A DNA stretch of 64,000 nucleotides. It comes from Isoetes taiwanensis. Lineage: Eukaryota > Streptophyta > Lycopodiopsida > Isoetales > Isoetaceae. Location: the NCBI GenBank assembly GCA_021234155.1, contig JAJEKV010000020.1, forward strand, positions 9,155,337 through 9,219,336, given 5' to 3'. The notes below the pieces were generated by a model, which had not been told where the DNA came from, searched no databases, and saw only the letters and a program-made list of their open reading frames with translations. The position numbers and the translations under genes were made by a program. Shown here in pieces: positions 24,690 through 37,899 of this stretch (positions are counted from its first letter, which is position 1; every line of letters begins with the position of its first letter).

Positions 24690-27040
24690 TGAACTCCTTT
24701 GGTTACAAACAATTTCCTATGATGCAGATTTAACCCAGCTCTTGCAATCCACTACGGAAATATAACTTGGAGATTTTTCCATTTCCTTTTGCTCATAGTC
24801 CCATTTTTCTTTTTCCTTTTGCAGGTATGTGATTTTGATATAGGAATGTTGGCAGGAGTTGCTAAACGAGGGGCTGATCAAAAGACGACTAAAAGAGGCA
24901 TATGATGCATGTATGTGGGTCTGGTTCTGTTTTTGACATTCATATTCATTTGGCGCAGGAAGTTGAGAGGTAAGTTAAAGCAGATTGGTTGTGTGCAGGG
25001 CAAAGACCGATATTATTCAAAATATTTCGTATTTGAATCTACGGGTTGCTACAACTTCTCAATCTGCAAAATGGTATTCAAAAGAAGCTAAGTTTGTGGC
25101 ATCTATTTTATTGTCAAAAGTCCTGATATGGGAGTTTGATGTGCCAGCTGAAACAAGACAGTGAGTTGAACTCAAAATTTTTAAAGAACTGGGCATGTTG
25201 TCTTGATAATGTTATTTATGCATGTCTTCTCTAGCAATGTTGCATGATTATTGCTTTTCGATTATAGTCTAGACAAAAATGTAAGCTTAGATATAAAAAT
25301 TATATGAGATTGAATCAGATTGGAGTTGTACAAAAACTGAATTTAAACGTTTTCCCCTTCTAGGCTTAGATTTAAAATTGTCAGAGATTGAATCAGATTG
25401 GATTTGTACAAAACTGAATTTGAACGTTTTCCCTTCTCGCATTGGGCCATAATCTTTAAAAGTTCTTGGACGAAATACTGTCAAACATAAATCTTTGGGC
25501 CATAATCTTTTATGATTTGGAGCCAACCAGGTTGCAAGAGAGATTTATAAATTTGGATTTTGTGCTTCTCTCACAGGCATAAGCAATATGCATCATTGCA
25601 ACTGCAGGTTGAAGCCACCATAAATGCAGGACTACATCTCAAGTTCATCGAATAGAATGTTGGTAATCATGTATGGAGCTCTAAACTTCTATACAAAATT
25701 ACATTTGGTTTTATTACTATCTATGCAAAAACGTGTCAGCATGAACAAGCATGTAAGTGCTTCATTATTCTGAGATATCATACATTTTCTCATATTCTGA
25801 TGTTTGTGATTTTCTATTGCAGATATCTACTTATTTAAAATGTACAATGCTTTATAGCATTTTAGTTGTGCATCAGGTTTTCGTGTATGCGCTGCTAAAG
25901 ATCTTAATGAGCAAGGTTCAGGGCAAGATCAATTGGAGCAGGGCCGCTATTGCACAGTTAGTGAATCTGTTAAGGAGCATTCTCTACTATGGCTGCACTG
26001 ACTTGCTTCATTTCATCACACTCAAATGGAAGTGGCCATGTGTTGATTTGAAAGTCCATCCACCTTTTCGAGCTGGAATGCTAAAATATAAAGGGATAAT
26101 GAGATCTATGCAGACAGGTTTGTACAAATGTGGTTTCTGCTAAATAAATCCTTTATTGTATGCGAAGATGAAATCAACATTCTGGAGTATTACGTGCATA
26201 CTATGGCCATTATTCTTTCTAATTGACATTGAGAAAATTTTATGAATCCTTAAAAGCAGAAGTTTTTATTGCAGCACAGATGCAATCTCTTTTAGTCATG
26301 ATGCATGAGTTAGATAGATAACATAATGTTCACTGTCCCAAAATGATTTGAGGTAAGGATCATGCTGCCTTACAGATTCAATAACTATCTCAAAATGCTC
26401 TGAGATAAGGATCCGATATATCTTGATGTTGCGCTGCTTGCAAATTTATTAAGGTAACGTTGCATCATTTATATAATGCATATATATAAAGCAAGTCGAT
26501 CATTGTTTGGAGGTCTTGCCTTCCATCCATCTCTTTTTGCTACAACATCAATCTTATTTCAACTAAACATCCTTCAAATTTTAGTTTATTTTGAGTATTA
26601 TACTTTGTTTGCCATGTAAGAAGTGCACAGCTAGAGGTGATTGCAACAAGACAGCTAGAGGCGATTGCCAGATTGCCATAGTCGCATCTCTAACTTATAG
26701 GATAAGTAGTTCAAGGCGATGTAACATTAAGTAGTTCAAAGGAGACCTAAGTGGTCGTGATTTAGGGTATGGTCACATGTTTTCGGGTATTGTCACACGT
26801 GTCAACATGAATGGAAAGACGTCAAAATGCCAAAAGTGAGGGGCCACATGTTTGTTTTTGACATGAATGGACTGCCGTCAACATGGATCCGTCCCATCGG
26901 CTTCCTCTTTAGTTGGATGGGTTCACGTTGACATGAATCCCTAGATATTTGACACGTAGCAACTTTAAAAAAAAATTGACACTTAGCAATTATATTTGAC
27001 ATGAACATATGGCCCCAACATTTTAGAAAGGTTCACGTTG

Positions 27041-30000
27041 TCAAGGTTCTAACTGGTTATATGGGGCTTTCCAGTCCGTTGAGGCCATGCAAAAAGCAAG
27101 GGTACGCCATCTTCCTCTTTGATTTCCTTATCGAAAGTGCGGAGAGCATGAAATGGCAAAAAACCCAGAATGCAAAGGAGGCGGTCACCCGTGGGGCAAA
27201 AGTGTTTGTCACGGAGCTTGGAGACAAGCGAGGGGTGCGATCTGTGAATCGCTTGAGGGATAGCATCGAGGGTGTGCTTCGTTCCTTGAACCACCGGGTC
27301 TGCGTAGATTCTCCTTATATTTTATTTGTTGTCATGCATTAAAGTTACTTTTTTTCTTATCAAACATGCAAATCTATTTGCAGGGGACAAACGTGGGCAG
27401 AAGAGTGGAGCTCTGTATCTGGACGAGACCAAAAATCTGGAATAGGTTGAGTTTCGATTTGCGTGTTGAGTTTCGTTTGAGTTTCTAAGTTCTCTAAATC
27501 TTTTAAGGTTGTTTTGAGTTTTGAAGATCTTGAGCAAGATCAAATCGCCCCAAACCGTCAAAGCACTTCTTGCAAAGTGAATCGCTTTTACCTCCCTTAT
27601 CTCTTTCGCTGTTGACCGCAAGTTTATACGGTCTGGTCTTTTTTGGTATCTGGCCTTTGGCCATTTATGGTAAATACTACATATCCAACAGACTTTCGAT
27701 TTGTTGCATCAATTTGGTTAGGTGTTCGCCAGAATGCATTAAGCTAAAAGCTCATGATTTTATTACCTACCACATCCTAAAACTTTAGAGAAGCCGTACC
27801 TGCAAATGCATTCTATGGCAGATTTTTTAGAGGAAGCCCGGTCTTGCAACAACCATATATTTTGTAAGCTTGATATCGGCGCCATGCAATTCTATTACAT
27901 GGCTTCTTGACCTGCAAATGAATCCACAAATAGTTTTCTTCATCGCCAGAAGACACCCCAATGTTTATAGCTTTCCATGAATTCTAGAGTATTATATTAT
28001 TGTTCTACGAATGGGCTGATGTGAGATGCAGCAAGATGTGTATCAACATACAAAACTTTTGGAGTTATTGCTTCAGGTACATGAACTCTTATAATTGTGT
28101 AGTTTCTAATTAGCGGTACCGCCATTGAGTACTCATGCGATCTTATTAATCTCAAGGTGTATTTCTGTCTTTGCCTCAGGATGCCACAACACATGCCACT
28201 GGATCCATAAAGCTGCAAAAATCAAGTGTTGTAACCGCATTTTTGTGTTCAAGTATATAATCATTTATATGTTTTCACTGTGTTGTGCATTTTTTGCTGT
28301 ATGATTCTTACGTGGTCTTTGACGTTTCTTGCTTTCTCTGTATCTGCGACTTTGTATTCTCTCTGATCCGACCTCTTATCCGCAAAATGCTTTCTTGAAC
28401 AGTTGCTATTCTTAAACGAAGGGCCTTGGGAGCGCGAGCCATGAATCTGGAAGTTTTGGTTTTCTGCTCTGCTTGGAATCGGCAGCAAGGAGGTGATTCC
28501 TTAACCCACGGTAGAGTTGTCACGCTTAGGGTTAATGTTTGTTGTAAATGTTTACTCAAAGCAGATGATTGATTCCTCAATGGCAGAGCTGTCATGCTTA
28601 GGGTTGCAACTTAGTTTGATTTTCGAGCAAGGGTCTGAGGATTCTTGCTTGATTGTAGCTATGAAGGAGGATCCCCTGAAGGTTTTTCACTATGTAATCT
28701 TTTTTATGATGCTGGCTCCCGAATCATGGTTATGCTTCTATTATGAGATAAGAGGGCACTTCTTGCTTTATTAGCAGAAAGATCTATGGGCTTTCTATGA
28801 ATGCCAACTTGCAATGTTACGTTGATAGATGGAAGCTTATGTATGCTTGCATCATCTTAAAGTAGATTTGCGAGATGTTCCAGATAGAAACAAATTGGAA
28901 CCCAATCGAAACAATTCAATGTAAGCACATTGATTTTTACGCGATCTATCTAGGTTGTTGTGGGTTTTAAATAAAACTTTTACGAATAGTACTTCCCTAA
29001 TCGCATTTGAAGAGCTTTTGCGCCAGACTTACTACCGATAATCGGATCATATTATGTAAATGAATATCATATGGATAAGAACTTCAGTATATATCATGAT
29101 AGATTTGATTATCTAACGGATTTAGGCTTCCGTTTGCTCAATTTTGGGATAAATATCTTTCACCGGTAGAACCCGGATGTAGGTTCATTATCAATTCACA
29201 TATTGGGTGTGTTAGAGCGTAAAGCCATATCTGTGATCTTGAAAATTATTCAAAGTTACGTTGTATTTCAATCTATGGTTGCTTTCTGACCCTCTAATAG
29301 TGGTCTCGAAAATGGTAAGCAAAAGAAGCTAACTTTATGTCTTAGTTGCATTAAAATTCAGTGTTTTACGAATGGCTTTTGTTGCATCTATTTTATGGCT
29401 AGAACCTAGCTAAAGTCTAATATCACGATCTTGATGAGTCAAAGCAGCAAGACAACGAGCTAAAAATCAAATTTTAAAGAACTGGGTTCCATTGGTTTTG
29501 ATATGTTATTTGTGCATATCTTCTCTAACAATGCTGCATGGTTATTGCTCTCTGATTATAGTCTAGATGAAAATGTAAGCTTAGATTTATAATATTCATT
29601 TCTATATAACTGAACGTTTTTTGCAAAATTCGATTTTTTTTCTTCTACAATACCAGGTAATGTGTTGACTATCGCAGGTATATTGTAGGATATAATTTGT
29701 CAAGTTTGTTATTGGGATTGTGAAGTTTGTGTTCACATTTCTTCACGAATTTATAATTTATGGCAAAAGCTGGACGAATTCATCTGCACTTTTGCTTCCA
29801 TTCTAACACCCTCTGTTACAATGCATGAAGAATATGTGTCATCGTTTGGTTCTGAACTAAGGATATGGATGTCATAATGGATCATTGGATTATCTTCTAT
29901 ACCTTTGCATGCTGATGTAGCCTTAAGCCCCGTTTAGAAAAATGAACTCAATACATACTGCTGCATTCATAAATTCAGTTTAAGCTCAAGAATAGGGCAA

Positions 30001-33000
30001 GGATTAACTGTAGTTATCTAAATGTTTTTCTCTGAGGTACTTCTCTTAGAATCACGATGTTCTGTAAATTTTTTTTTTCCTCTGGACCATGTAATTTTCC
30101 TGGTCATAGGCAAAGCATTTTTGTATCAAAAATGTTTATTCTGTTCATGCCCAAATCAGTTCAAGCCTAAAGCATAATAGCTAACCTTTAGAATCTTTTA
30201 TTCTATGTCACGGCTCTGGAGGGTATCAAACAAGCATTTGTGAGCTACATTGCCTTTTCTTTCTCTTTTACATATGTACAACGCATGTCTCATGGTTAAT
30301 ACCGTTCATATTTAAATTTGAGGCAGGAAAAATAAGGTGTTGCACATTGCAAAATTTGAGGGTAAGGGCGTTGTCTTGCCCATTTTTTACTTGGACCTTT
30401 TGCAAGAACATTTTATATGGCATAAATACGTTCAAATATCAATACCTCTTATTTTAACTATATAGAATGCCATTGTAGGAAAATATATCAAGGTAGTGTA
30501 AAGGTAACCACTCTATTCCATGGTCAAAAGCATGTAGACTTGAGAATATTATGCTTCTGCCCAAAGTTATAATTGCTTATTACAATGTAAGTTCCTTCAT
30601 TAGTTTATATTGTTGTTGTAGCTACAAACAAAGTTCTACTATAGAATAGAGGTGCCAAGCATATATGCTCGAGAACATTAGGCACATGCGTGCTACTTCT
30701 AATCTTAAGGGATTGTGCAATGGCACTCACCTCATTATACGTGCTTTGGGCATATTACATATTAGTGGAAAAATGTTGGGCATTTTGTTTTTATATTTTG
30801 CATTCCTTTGGTGCCTAACAATGTAGAATCATATTTTGGTTTGGGCAAATACAGCTTCAGCTGTGAATGACAATTAACAAGAGGAATCTATCTAACCCAA
30901 TTTTTTTTTGAGGCAATGGGCAATTCACATTGAAACTTAACAATACAGCTTAACAATACTCATTGACTATCCTTCAAAATGCTTTGGCACTTATAAATCT
31001 ATTTATTTCAAATGCGGTCGGTGAATTTTATAATCATACAAAATAGCATATTCAGGTAGTCGATCCTTATGTCAAATGACCATAGCAACTCAATGATGCT
31101 CCTACATGCGGCAATGCCACCGCAATTGTTGTTGCTTCTTCCATCCTTATGTTAAATGACCATAGCAACTCAACTCATGCTCCTATATGCGGCAATGCCA
31201 CCGCAATTGATGTTGCTTCTTCAGGAAATGCTTCCACTTTATTGGACGGCAGACGCACTGCACATCCAATATCGATATACCGATATACATTCAAGGTTCA
31301 AGATATCGATACGCCGACTTTACAATATTCCAACACTGCATAGAACACTCAATGACGTGATGTTGTGTGACAAATTATTTGGGGAACTCATAATTGTTTC
31401 GGGAGGAGATTGTGGACAGGTTCCACCTGTGGTTCCATGAGGATTGTTTGTAAACCATTCCTTATAAAGCATTGTTTTCTCTATCGAAATCCATAAACCC
31501 AATGTTAATACATTTGATTGATGATACTATTGCTACATGATTTCAATAACAAAAATAATTACAAAAAACAAATATTGTTCTTCCTTGAATATCAACGTAA
31601 TGCTTTGTTGATGAAAGTTAAAGGCCAAGTAAAAAGCAGTCTTGTGACATTAGGCGAGAACGCCACACACGCTTACTAGTCTACTTACTTAAATTGTGTT
31701 GGAGGGGTGTGTCCTCCTTTTCCGGCCGCCTGTGTACATCGAATCCGGCCAAAAGCGAAATTTTGTCATCAGAAATTTTAAAATCCGGCGAGAGAGTAAC
31801 TTTTGGGACAAACGTTGGTTTTTAGGGCTTCAGCCGTTTCAGCAATTATTTTGGACGGTGCTGTAACGTTAGGCCTGGATCAAAGGTAAAATGCAGAGGC
31901 GACTGGGTAGACGAGAGCCTAAATTCAGCACTCCTTTTACAAGGATTAAAGACATCGACGGCCATGGCTAAAAATTAGAAAATTTGAGAAGCATCTTGAC
32001 ACTGGTCTGCAAGGGAACCAAAAATCCACCGCAGCACAGATGCAAAGGGAAAAAGCTGGGGCCTGTTGCAAATCCATTGATCAATACCGGTTTTGAAAAG
32101 GGTAACGCATAGAAGGCCGCTGTTACCAAGATATTGCTCCAACTTTCCATTGTTTCTGTGCAGATACAGGGGCAAATCGCAGCAGGTTCCTTTCTGTTTT
32201 GCCGCATCTTTTTTTCATGTTTTTGCATCTTTCTCTTGAAGTCTTATTCTGTTTTCCAGTTCTTTTTTTCGTTCTTCAGCTTATTCTAAATCTTTTCATT
32301 CGGTTTTGCAGCTATGGTTATGGTTTTGCAGCTATGGAAGAGGCTATAGAGCGAACTTCTCTTCCACTGCTGCTTTGTTTCAACAGCAAGAAAGGGAGGA
32401 AGTAAGTGAACTCCTTTGGTTACAAACAATTTCCTATGATGCAGATTTAACCCAGCTCTTGCAATCCACTACGGAAATATAACTTGGAGATTTTTCCATT
32501 TCCTTTTGCTCATAGTCCCATTTTTCTTTTTCCTTTTGCAGGTATGTGATTTTGATATAGGAATGTTGGCAGGAGTTGCTAAACGAGGGGCTGATCAAAA
32601 GACGACTAAAAGAGGCATATGATGCATGTATGTGGGTCTGGTTCTGTTTTTGACATTCATATTCATTTGGCGCAGGAAGTTGAGAGGTAAGTTAAAGCAG
32701 ATTGGTTGTGTGCAGGGCAAAGACCGATATTATTCAAAATATTTCGTATTTGAATCTACGGTTGCTACAACTTCTCCAATCTGCAAAATGGTATTCAAAA
32801 GAAGCTAAGTTTGTGGCATCTATTTTATTGTCAAAAGTCCTGATATGGGAGTTTGATGTGCCAGCGAAGCAAGACAGTGAGTTGAACTCAAAATTTTAAA
32901 GAACTGGGCATGTTGTCTTGATACGTTATTTATGCATGTCTTCTCTAGCAATGTTGCATGATTATTGCTTTTCGATTATAGTCTAGACAAAAATGTAAGC

Positions 33001-34751
33001 TTAGATATAAAATTATATGAGATTGAATCAGATTGGAGTTGTACAAAACTGAATTTAAACGTTTTCCCCTTCTAGGCTTAGATTTAAAATTGTCAGAGAT
33101 TGAATCAGATTGGATTTGTACAAAACTGAATTTGAACGTTTTTCCCTTCTCGCATTGGGCCATAATCTTTAAAGTTCTTGACGAAATACTGTCAAACATA
33201 AATCTTTGGGCCATAATCTTTATGATTTGGAGCCAACCAGGTTGCAAGAGAGATTTATAAATTTGGATTTTGTGCTTCTCTCACAGGCATAAGCAATATG
33301 CATCATTGCAACTGCAGGTTGAAGCCACCATAAATGCAGGACTACATCTCAAGTTCATCGAATAGAATGTTGGTAATCATGTATGGAGCTCTAAACTTCT
33401 ATACAAAATTACATTTGGTTTTATTACTATCTATGCAAAAACGTGTCAGCATGAACAAGCATGTAAGTGCTTCATTATTCTGAGATATCATACATTTCTC
33501 ATATTCTGATGTTTGTGATTTTCTATTGCAGATATCTACTTATTTAAAATGTACAATGCTTTATAGCATTTTAGTTGTGCATCAGGTTTCGTGTATGTGC
33601 GCTGCTAAAGATCTTAATGAGCAAGGTTCAGGGCAAGATCAATTGGAGCAGGGCCGCTATTGCACAGTTAGTGAATCTGTTAAGGGAGCATTCTCTACTA
33701 TGGCGTACTGACTTGCTTCATTTCATCACACTCAAATGGAAGTGGCCATGTGTTGATTTGAAAGTCCATCCACCTTTTCCGAGCTGGAATGCTAAAATAT
33801 AAAGGGATAATGAGATCTATGCAGACAGGTTTGTACAAATGTGGTTTCTGCTAAATGCGTCCTTTATTGTATGCGAAGATGAAATCAACATTCTGGAGTA
33901 TTACGTGCATATACTATGGCCGTATTCTTTCTAATTGACATTGAGAAAATTTTATGAATCCTTAAAAGCAGAAGTTTTTATTGCAGCACAGATGCAATCT
34001 CTTTTAGTCATGATGCATGAGTTAGATAGATAACATAATGTTCACTGTCCCAAAATGATTTGAGGTAAGGATCATGCTGCCTTACAGATTCAATAACTAT
34101 CTCAAAATGCTCTGAGATAAGGATCCGATATATCTTGATGTTGCGCTGCTTGCAAATTTATTAAGGTAACGTTGCATCATTTATATAATGCATATATATA
34201 AAGCAAGTCGATCATTGTTTGGAGGTCTTGCCTTCCATCCATCTCTTTTTGCTACAACATCAATCTTATTTCAACTAAACATCCTTCAAATTTTAGTTTA
34301 TTTTGAGTATTATACTTTGTTTGCCATGTAAGAAGTGCACAGCTAGAGGTGATTGCAACAAGACAGCTAGAGGCGATTGCCAGATTGCCATAGTCGCATC
34401 TCTAACTTATAGGATAAGTAGTTCAAGGCGATGTAACATTAAGTAGTTCAAAGGAGACCTAAGTGGTCGTGATTTAGGGTATGGTCACATGTTTTCGGGT
34501 ATTGTCACACGTGTCAACATGAATGGAAAGACGTCAAAATGCCAAAAGTGAGGGGCCACATGTTTGTTTTTGACATGAATGGACTGCCGTCAACATGGAT
34601 CCGTCCCATCGGCTTCCTCTTTAGTTGGATGGGTTCACGTTGACATGAATCCCTAGATATTTGACACAAACTGACTTTTAAAAAAATTGACACTTAGCAA
34701 TTATATTTGACATGAACATATGGCCCCAACATTTTAGAAAGGTTCACGTTG
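27041..34751 (+). repeat. 7.7-kb tandem duplication, copy B
   Basis: Repeats 19302-27040 with 28 bp net difference. It contains the 3' part of H1 (27041-31679) with a damaged terminal hairpin (GGCGAGAACGCC), then the 5' part of H2 from 31680. Differences from copy A cluster in short patches, often where copy A has CAG or TGCAG and copy B has CG. Confidence 0.92.
31145..31438 (+). pseudogene. Helitron helicase fragment, copy B
   Basis: Same fragment as at 23424-23718. A small indel near 31318 moves the LHRTLNDVML...GGDCGQVPPVVP half into another frame relative to the LDGRRTAHP half, so copy B is more broken than copy A. Confidence 0.75.
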
Positions 34752-34871
34752 ACATGATGTAGATCATGCAAAGTAAAAACACAAGCCAGGACATTAGCCC
34801 GGCAACGCCGGGCACACGTTTACTAGCAACCACTGCCAAAACCTTAGTAATTGGATAATTTGGGAACCTTA

Positions 34872-35819
34872 TCTACTTACTTAAATTGTGTTTGGGGGTG
34901 GGTGTCCTCCTTTTTCCGGCCGCCGGTGGACATCGAAACCCGGCAAAAAAGCGAAATTTTGGAATCCGAAAATAAGAAACCGGCGAAAAAATAACTTCCC
35001 GAATATCGCGTAAGTTTTAGAATTTTTTTTTGTTTTCCGGCGATGTTTTCGCTCATTTTCCCCTTTCAGATTTTGTCCGTTTCTTTTTCATCCTCCACCA
35101 CTCTTCTCACCGAAACGGCAGGCTACTGGCGGTGATGATAATCAATGCCTTGATCAAAGATGCATTTAGGGTTCATTTAGGGTTCTTAGTTTTAGAAAAA
35201 GCGGAAGGCGCCCGCAATGGGCGGCAAGAAAGCATGCGGATTTTAGCTTTTGAGGTTTTCTCTTCAATCATCATTTTGAAGCAGATTTTGAAGCATTTTG
35301 AGGGTTCTTCAAGCAGATTTTGAAGCTTCCAGAATAAACAGCCTTTATTTGCTAAAATTTAATACATTGAGATACTGTTCGTAGACAGTTTTCGCAATAT
35401 ATAGCAAGGCAAAATAGCATCCACTCTAGCAAACATCAAACTGTCATTTTAACAACATCTGATATTTCACATGATTTTTCGGAAGAGTCACTCACTTAAA
35501 TTTAAGGCAAGTAAAAACACATTGTCATTTCCAATCATACCATGACCCAAGAGCGCATATGACAAAACACTAGGGACGTGATAACTCTTGACATTTTTTA
35601 GGCATTTGGCAACATGGTGACCAAAGACATACCACGAGACCAATTTCAGTTAATACAATGATCATATTGTAATTAGACAATTTCAATAATAAAAATAACT
35701 ACAGAAGCAAATAAAGGCTGCCAATATCTGTTGTTGAAGTTGCACATATGGACGTTAAAGGCCGAGTAAAAATACATGCCAAGACATTAGCCCGGCAACG
35801 CCGGGCACACGTTTACTAG
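34872..35819 (+). mobile_element. Helitron H3, complete 948-bp non-autonomous copy
   Basis: Starts TCTACTTACTTAAATTGTG after A (34871) and ends with hairpin GCCCGGCAACGCCGGGC, spacer and CTAG (35816-35819) before T (35820). This is an exact A/T insertion. It has no protein gene. Both ends match those of H2, so it was probably mobilised by the same helicase. The 5' region is rich in CCGG words and the 3' 300 bases are AT-rich. Confidence 0.9.
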
Positions 35820-37899
35820 TAACCTCTTAAGGGGAGAGAATAGATATGACGTTGTGTGCAACGTCATTGAAGGGGTGCAGGACCATTTTCTTTTCGAAGA
35901 AAGTGGGAGGGCTCAATCTTATGATTGAACGTACTTGCATCGAATTGACCGACCGTAGAATAGAGTTCACTCCGGCAATGGCCGAAGCGAATAGAGCGTA
36001 AGATAGATAGATACCTTAGTGCTCAGGAGGCCTTCAACGTGCGAGACTGATGTAGTAGCTAACTACACCAATGAAGTGGAGCAAAACCATGGGAGCAATG
36101 CAACGACCAAGTCATCTCCAAACTACTCGACGCTGGCTCAATGGGTGGATGCATTCTAGCTTTAGGTAAGGTGTGCGCATGTATTATAAGCTTTAATGTG
36201 TCTTATTGATAAGTTAAATATAGATCATAATAACTGCATAGAATTGCCGTATGTATATGTATCATAGGAAAATAAGTTAAATAACAACAATAATGTGAGG
36301 TAGCATGTTAATTAATCCTTCGCAAGGATGCAATTCCTTCCAAGGATAGCTATAGGACCTCGGGGTCCTTATAAATATAAATAGAAAATAGAATTCAGAT
36401 ATACTTAAGTGCATCTTAGGGATATACTTCTAAGGGTAATGCAGAACCCAAGGAAGAGAATAAGAAGCACATCTAATTCTTGTGTATGATAATTAAAACC
36501 TTGTCTATGATACAATAGGTCTAAATCAGAGTTATTGTTTAAATAATCGCGATCTAAAAGTCGTTAAATATTGCAAAGCTTAGAGTAAATATAATTGTAC
36601 TATCGGAAGTAATGTATCCGATACTATGATAATGTTAATTCATAAATATTACCTTAGGGTAATTATGTTAATCACATGCATTAAAGGAGCCGGTAAAATC
36701 TGCTCAAGCATGTCGATTTGTATAGATTAATTCTATGTGTAGTTAAGATTAATCTAGCGCGATGCAACCTATGCTAGGTATGGGTTACATGCGTTGTTCA
36801 CCGATGATGAGACCGCTCACGGTGATCTTTGGGGCGTGGTGTAATGTCAATGTAGGCATGACCGCTGTCCGCTTAGGTGAGTGGAAGGTAGATTAGAAAG
36901 TCTACTGTTCCATCGAAGTAAGGCGACCTCGGAAGAAAGGAGGTCATTAAGGAATGCATTGATAGGAAAGGCACCTTTAGCCCCATATATGCTTTGATAG
37001 GAGGAATCTATCCTTCCATGCGGGAAGGATATCCTCCACGGCGGGCAACTAGAGGTGTAGGCATGAGAGGCATATAGGCATGATAGGATGTTGTCTCCAC
37101 GGCCACGATGGAAGAAGCATCCTCTTCTTACGCCGGGAGATTAGCCATGCATTCATGTAGATAGGTGGGGTGGTCACCATATAACCAAAATTTTATTAAT
37201 AATTAAAAATGGTACCAATGTAGTGTCGACCAGCAGCCAATAGAGCCGGGAGGGGCAAGGAGGTCGAAGCACGAAGACTTGCAACATAAATTTTGTTATA
37301 ATGTGTTGCAAGGAATGAAGAGTACCGTAGAAGTGTAAATTTTGTATGAAATTGATAAATTTTGATAAACTTAAATGTTGTATTAAGTAAGGTTAATAAT
37401 TACCTTGCGTGGATTAAGTTAGGAAGTGATAAAGTTAATTGGATAATGAAATAGTACAAGAATGTCTTAAACATTACCTTAGGAGTAATTCTAATAATTA
37501 AGATAGTAAGTATGTAATTATAGATATTGTAAAAATTAATGCGGGATTTTAAGGTCGCGAAGACTTGCAACACAAATTTGGTTGGAATGTGTTGCAAGGA
37601 ATGAAGAGTACCTTAAATAATAATGGTATATGAAAAGTGTTAAATTGTGATAAACTAAATGTTATGATACTTGAACTAATAAATACCTTGTTTTAATATA
37701 GAAGTTCTTAATTGACAAGTTATTTGATAATGTAATGGGCGTAATAATGATTTAAAAATATTACCTTAAGGTAATCGTAATAAATGTGTAAGTATTATAG
37801 TAGTATATATCGATGCATCGTGCCGATTCGCGTTGGAAGATTCCAAGGTGGGGAGACCCAATGATCTTTGCGGACATCATCATTTCAAGGTGGGGAGAA
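35820..37899 (+). mobile_element. 3' interior of the LTR retrotransposon with polypurine tract
   Basis: Non-coding AT-rich sequence ending in a polypurine tract AAGGTGGGGAGAA (37887-37899) directly before the TG of LTR2. A second copy of AAGGTGGGGAGA lies at 37843. No pol motif was seen. It probably represents the 3' untranslated part of the same element as 12619-18666. Confidence 0.6.
37270..37825 (+). repeat. About 285-bp tandem repeat, two copies plus a partial third
   Basis: GACTTGCAACA...GTGTTGCAAGGAATGAAGAG occurs at 37277 and 37562. Each unit ends near ATTACCTTAGG-type words (37475, 37770), and a third such word at 36645 marks a decayed earlier unit. Tandem repeats just before the polypurine tract are common in some plant LTR retrotransposons. 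Confidence 0.75.

Larger units (their letters stand above)
19302..27040 (+). repeat. 7.7-kb tandem duplication, copy A
   Basis: Begins TCAAGGTTCTAACTGG and ends GGTTCACGTTG. The same sequence follows directly at 27041-34751. The left break lies inside H1, the right break inside H2, with TTG as microhomology at both (TTTTG before 19302, CACGTTG at 27040 and 34751). Long blocks are identical (for example 21840-22200 and 29575-29940); between them are clusters of small substitutions and indels. Confidence 0.92.
23959..34826 (+). mobile_element. Helitron H2, interrupted by the tandem duplication
   Basis: Starts TCTACTTACTTAAATTGTG at 23959, directly after the CTAG of H1, and ends with the same hairpin and CTAG at 34823-34826. 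The 3' flank is C, not T. If the second copy (27041-34751) is removed, H2 is about 3.2 kb. It carries no helicase of its own. Near the 5' end are CCGGCCGCC and several CCGG words, also present at the start of H3. The interior contains exon-like pieces with good splice consensus. Confidence 0.8.

Noticed and set aside
27001-27342. 113-codon open frame at the start of copy B
   Set aside because: The matching part of copy A (19290-19570) is broken by many small differences, and no domain is visible, so I do not call it a gene.
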